Assembly: GCA_016704305.1 (NCBI GenBank)
Contig: JADJAL010000047.1
Location: 1-27,693, forward strand
DNA: 27,693 bases
Origin: Haliea sp.
GTDB lineage: Bacteria; Pseudomonadota; Gammaproteobacteria; Pseudomonadales; Halieaceae
Direction of reading: 5' to 3'
Of the stretch, positions 25,239 to 27,693 are shown piece by piece. The notes beneath the pieces are model-generated. The model was not told where the DNA came from, did not search any database, and saw only the letters and a program-made list of their open reading frames with translations. Numbering within the stretch: position 1 is the stretch's first letter; every line of letters starts with the position of its first letter. A program made the position numbers and the translations under genes.

Positions 25239-26273
25239 ATGCGCTACCGTATTTTTGGACGCACTGGCCTGCGGGTCTCGTCGCTCGCACTCGGCACCGG
25301 CAATTTTGGTAAAGGCTGGGGTTATGGCGCGGATACTGAAGCGGCCCGCTGCATCTACACGCAGTACCGCGAGGCCGGTGGCAACTTCATTGATACGGCT
25401 GACCAGTATCAGTTCGGCCAGTCGGAATCGATGCTCGCCAACTTTATCGCAGCGGAGCGGGAGGATCTCGTACTCGCCACCAAGTTCTCGCTCGGTGACA
25501 GCCCTGACGCCGGCCTGCAGCGCACGGGGAACAGTCGCAAGGCGATGGTGCAGTCGGTCGAGGCGAGCCTGCGGCGACTCAACACCGACCGCATCGATCT
25601 GTTGTGGGTGCATATGCCGGACGGCGTGACGCCGATAGAGGAAATCGCACGGGGCTTCGACGACCTGATCCGCAGCGGCAAAGTGCTGTATGCGGGCTTG
25701 TCGGATTTTCCCGCATGGCGCGTGGCCGCCGGTGCAACACTGGCCGAGTTGCGTGGCTGGGCGCCGATTTCCGCCGTGCAACTTGAGTACAGCCTGGTCG
25801 AGCGCAGCGTGGAACGGGAGTTGCTGCCAATGGCTGCGGCATTTGACCTCGGCGTGGTGGGTTGGTCGCCGCTGGGCGGCGGGCTGTTGACGGGCAAGTA
25901 CCGCAAGGGTGAAACCGGGCGGGCACAGGGCCTGGGCGCAGTCATCCATAGCGAGAGCGATGCGCGTAAAACCGCCACTCTGGACACCGTGCTGGCGCTG
26001 GCGCAGGAGACGGGGTTGCCGGCGGGACAAATTGCGATCGCCTGGGTAATGTCCAAAGGCGTGTTGCCCATCATCGGTCCGCGCACCGAGCAGCAGTTGA
26101 CAGACAATCTCGCGGCGCTTGATGTCGTGCTTGAGCCGACGCACCTGGCGCGCCTCGATGCCGCCAGTGCAATAGCGCCGGGGTTTCCCCATGAAGTCGT
26201 CGCCGCGAGTGCGCCCGGTCTGGCAGGCGGCAAACTCGAACTCATCGATTGGTCAGGGCGTGTAGTTCGCTAG
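25239..26273 (+). CDS. Aldo/keto reductase
   Basis: A 344-residue NADPH-type aldo/keto reductase with a TIM barrel. The catalytic tetrad is visible: Asp52 and Tyr57 (FIDTADQYQFG), Lys82 (LATKFS) and His125 (LLWVHMPD). The cofactor end has GWSPLGGGLLTGKYRKGE and the late 'PIIGPRTEQQLTDNL' block. The layout resembles the YajO/Tas branch that reduces small aldehydes and ketones. The ATG is preceded by AGAGG. It closes the same-strand enzyme run that begins at 21229; a role in removing reactive carbonyls is inference. Confidence 0.93.
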   Translation: MRYRIFGRTGLRVSSLALGTGNFGKGWGYGADTEAARCIYTQYREAGGNFIDTADQYQFGQSESMLANFIAAEREDLVLATKFSLGDSPDAGLQRTGNSRKAMVQSVEASLRRLNTDRIDLLWVHMPDGVTPIEEIARGFDDLIRSGKVLYAGLSDFPAWRVAAGATLAELRGWAPISAVQLEYSLVERSVERELLPMAAAFDLGVVGWSPLGGGLLTGKYRKGETGRAQGLGAVIHSESDARKTATLDTVLALAQETGLPAGQIAIAWVMSKGVLPIIGPRTEQQLTDNLAALDVVLEPTHLARLDAASAIAPGFPHEVVAASAPGLAGGKLELIDWSGRVVR

Positions 26274-26439
26274 TTGTCGGGAATGCAGTGCGCCTTGATA
26301 TTTCTGGGCGACCAGTTACTGTCGCTGGCGGGAGCCATGTTGTTGGCAGTGGTTAGCGAGCGTAGTGTCATGCACAATTCCTGCGTTAACAGTGATCATT
26401 GATGTGGTGGCACGGCAATTATTCCTCTGGAGGTGGACA

Positions 26440-27214
26440 ATGTTGATTCAACGCATGCTTTTGATTGGCCTTGCTGTGTGCACTCTGTCGATACACGCGG
26501 AGGTTATAGAGAAAAATGTAAAACTGCCCGGTGGCCTGGGTGAAGGAGTTATCTACACCAACACAGACACCACCCAGGCTGGCCCCGGTGTAATCGTGGT
26601 GCATGAATGGTGGGGACTCAATGACTATGCCCGCAGCCGCGCCAGGCAACTGGCTGAGCTGGGTTATAAGCGCTATCGCCGTCGATATGTATGGCACCGG
26701 CAAGGTCGCGCAGCATCCCGATGACGCAAAGGCATTCATGCAGGCTGCCTTCTCCGAGGCGGACAAGATGAATGCCCGCTTCAATGCCGCCAAGACGCTG
26801 CTGTCGGGCCTCGAATCCGTCGATGCGAAGAAAATCTACGCTATCGGATACTGCTTCGGCGGCGGCGTGGTGCTCGATCAGGCGAGGCAGGGGAATGATC
26901 TTGCCGGCGTCGCGAGTTTTCACGGCATGCTGGGCACGGACGAACCGGCGAAAAAGGGCGCGGTCAAGGCGCGTATTCTGGTCGCGACCGGCGCTGCCGA
27001 CCCTTACGTGCCGACGGAGCAGGTCGTGGCGTTCGTGCAGGAGATGACGAATGCCGGAGCTGAATTTGAGCTGATGAGCTTCCCCGGCGTAATGCACAGC
27101 TTCACCGATGTTGGTGCTACCGAAAAGGGCAAGAAGTTCGGTATGCCGGCGGCGTATGACGAGAACGCGGATAAAGTCAGCTGGGCAGCGTTGTTGAGCA
27201 TGTTGAAAGACTAA
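26440..27214 (+). pseudogene. Exported dienelactone hydrolase family protein, one-base frameshift
   Basis: About 257 residues if repaired. ATG 26440 lies behind a GGAGGTGG site and starts a Sec signal peptide (MLIQRMLLIGLAVCTLSIHA). The first frame holds VIVVHEWWGLNDYARSRA, and the second holds AVDMYGTGKVA, the nucleophile elbow IGYCFGGG (Cys), the acid in ATGAADPYVP and the base His in GVMHSF. The frames meet at LGYK/AIAVDMYG. One extra base near C26671 breaks the reading frame. All catalytic residues are present, so the lesion is recent or an assembly error. Periplasmic members hydrolyse lactones or esters; the true substrate is unknown. Confidence 0.88.
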
Positions 27215-27343
27215 TTCACGCTATCGGATACAGCCTCGGGCCTTATGCTTCCTCGGTTGTGAGAGTTCTGCAGTCGTTCGTTACCAGGTGTCGTCAGGCG
27301 CCCCCTCGGGACGATGGAGACACTGTTCCAGCAGCGGACTCGC

Positions 27344-27693
27344 TCAGCAACCGGGGGGCAATTCGTCCGGCAACACCAATATTTCAATCAGCTCTTCTGA
27401 ACCGCCGTAGCGTCGGTGAACCAGTACGCGTCCGTTGGTGAGAATATCAGTTTGCGCCAGCCCCCCATTGACCTTGCCGACTTCAGCATCGGTACTGACT
27501 CTTATTACACTGTACACAGGTTGATTATTGTAGTCGCTGGAATCGAGGGAGTGCACCAGTACACTGCCACTCCCCCCGCTCAAGTGCTGATCGTACGCAC
27601 TACTTTTTTCGAGCCCGGTAGGCGCCAAACTCCATTGTGCGCCCTCAAGTGTTAGCCAGAACGAGCCGGTCCTGGCATCTACCAGCGCTTTTC
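27344..27693 (-). CDS. Hypothetical protein, C-terminal part (gene continues past right edge)
   Basis: The frame is open from the TGA at 27344 to the window end, at least 115 residues, so the real start lies outside. Visible parts include DARTGSFWLTLEGAQWSLAP, a Gly/Ser-rich 'SGGSGSVLVHSLDSSDY', and a closing 'ELIEILVLPDELPPGC'. Alternating polar/hydrophobic strands suggest a beta-rich, probably secreted domain, but I recognise no family. It is convergent with the dienelactone hydrolase gene. Confidence 0.55.
   Translation of the reverse strand, partial: KALVDARTGSFWLTLEGAQWSLAPTGLEKSSAYDQHLSGGSGSVLVHSLDSSDYNNQPVYSVIRVSTDAEVGKVNGGLAQTDILTNGRVLVHRRYGGSEELIEILVLPDELPPGC

Overview
The window looks like a GC-rich gammaproteobacterial chromosome segment. 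The main evidence is an mlaF-E-D-C-B operon in the pseudomonad-like gene order, an OprC/NosA-type outer-membrane receptor, Gram-negative lipoprotein and signal peptides, and a NarL-type two-component pair. No rRNA, tRNA, CRISPR array, transposase or phage gene was seen. The taxon cannot be fixed below class from the sequence alone.

Layout. (1) 1-4674: an acyl-carrier-protein start (cut by the left edge) behind an FkbH-like HAD protein. Next come a divergent membrane acyltransferase and a convergent hot-dog/SDR fusion protein. This looks like the end of an acyl-ACP dependent biosynthetic or glycan-decoration cluster. (2) 4958-8461: a small unknown gene followed by mlaFEDCB, the retrograde phospholipid transport system. 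(3) 8496-11171: a P2-type cation ATPase whose membrane motifs resemble the SPCA/PMR1 Ca/Mn pumps. (4) 11378-14145: a methionine-rich copper receptor with a CxxxM site, a DUF1330 gene, and a tiny possible Cys-Pro peptide gene. (5) 14144-17313: a lipoprotein, a frameshifted cytochrome P450 and a divergent SAM methyltransferase. (6) 17397-21071: a pirin (YhhW-type quercetinase) divergent from a PAS-GAF-GAF histidine kinase with its overlapping response regulator. (7) 21229-26273: a same-strand run of a dihydrolipoamide-dehydrogenase-like flavoprotein, two YcaC-type cysteine hydrolases flanking a cofactor-free chloroperoxidase/esterase, a decayed amidohydrolase tail and an aldo/keto reductase. (8) 26440-27693: an exported dienelactone hydrolase with a frameshift, and a minus-strand gene leaving the right edge.

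Regions 6 and 7 read as one functional neighbourhood. A cytosolic sensor kinase/regulator pair and a pirin sit next to enzymes that handle small electrophiles, peroxides or aromatic breakdown products. The shared job is inference.

A recurring oddity is single-base disruption of otherwise intact genes: FkbH near 1897, P450 near 15889 and dienelactone hydrolase near 26671. A further gene tail is broken across three frames (24896-25136). The first three could be assembly errors or real mutations. The last looks like genuine decay.
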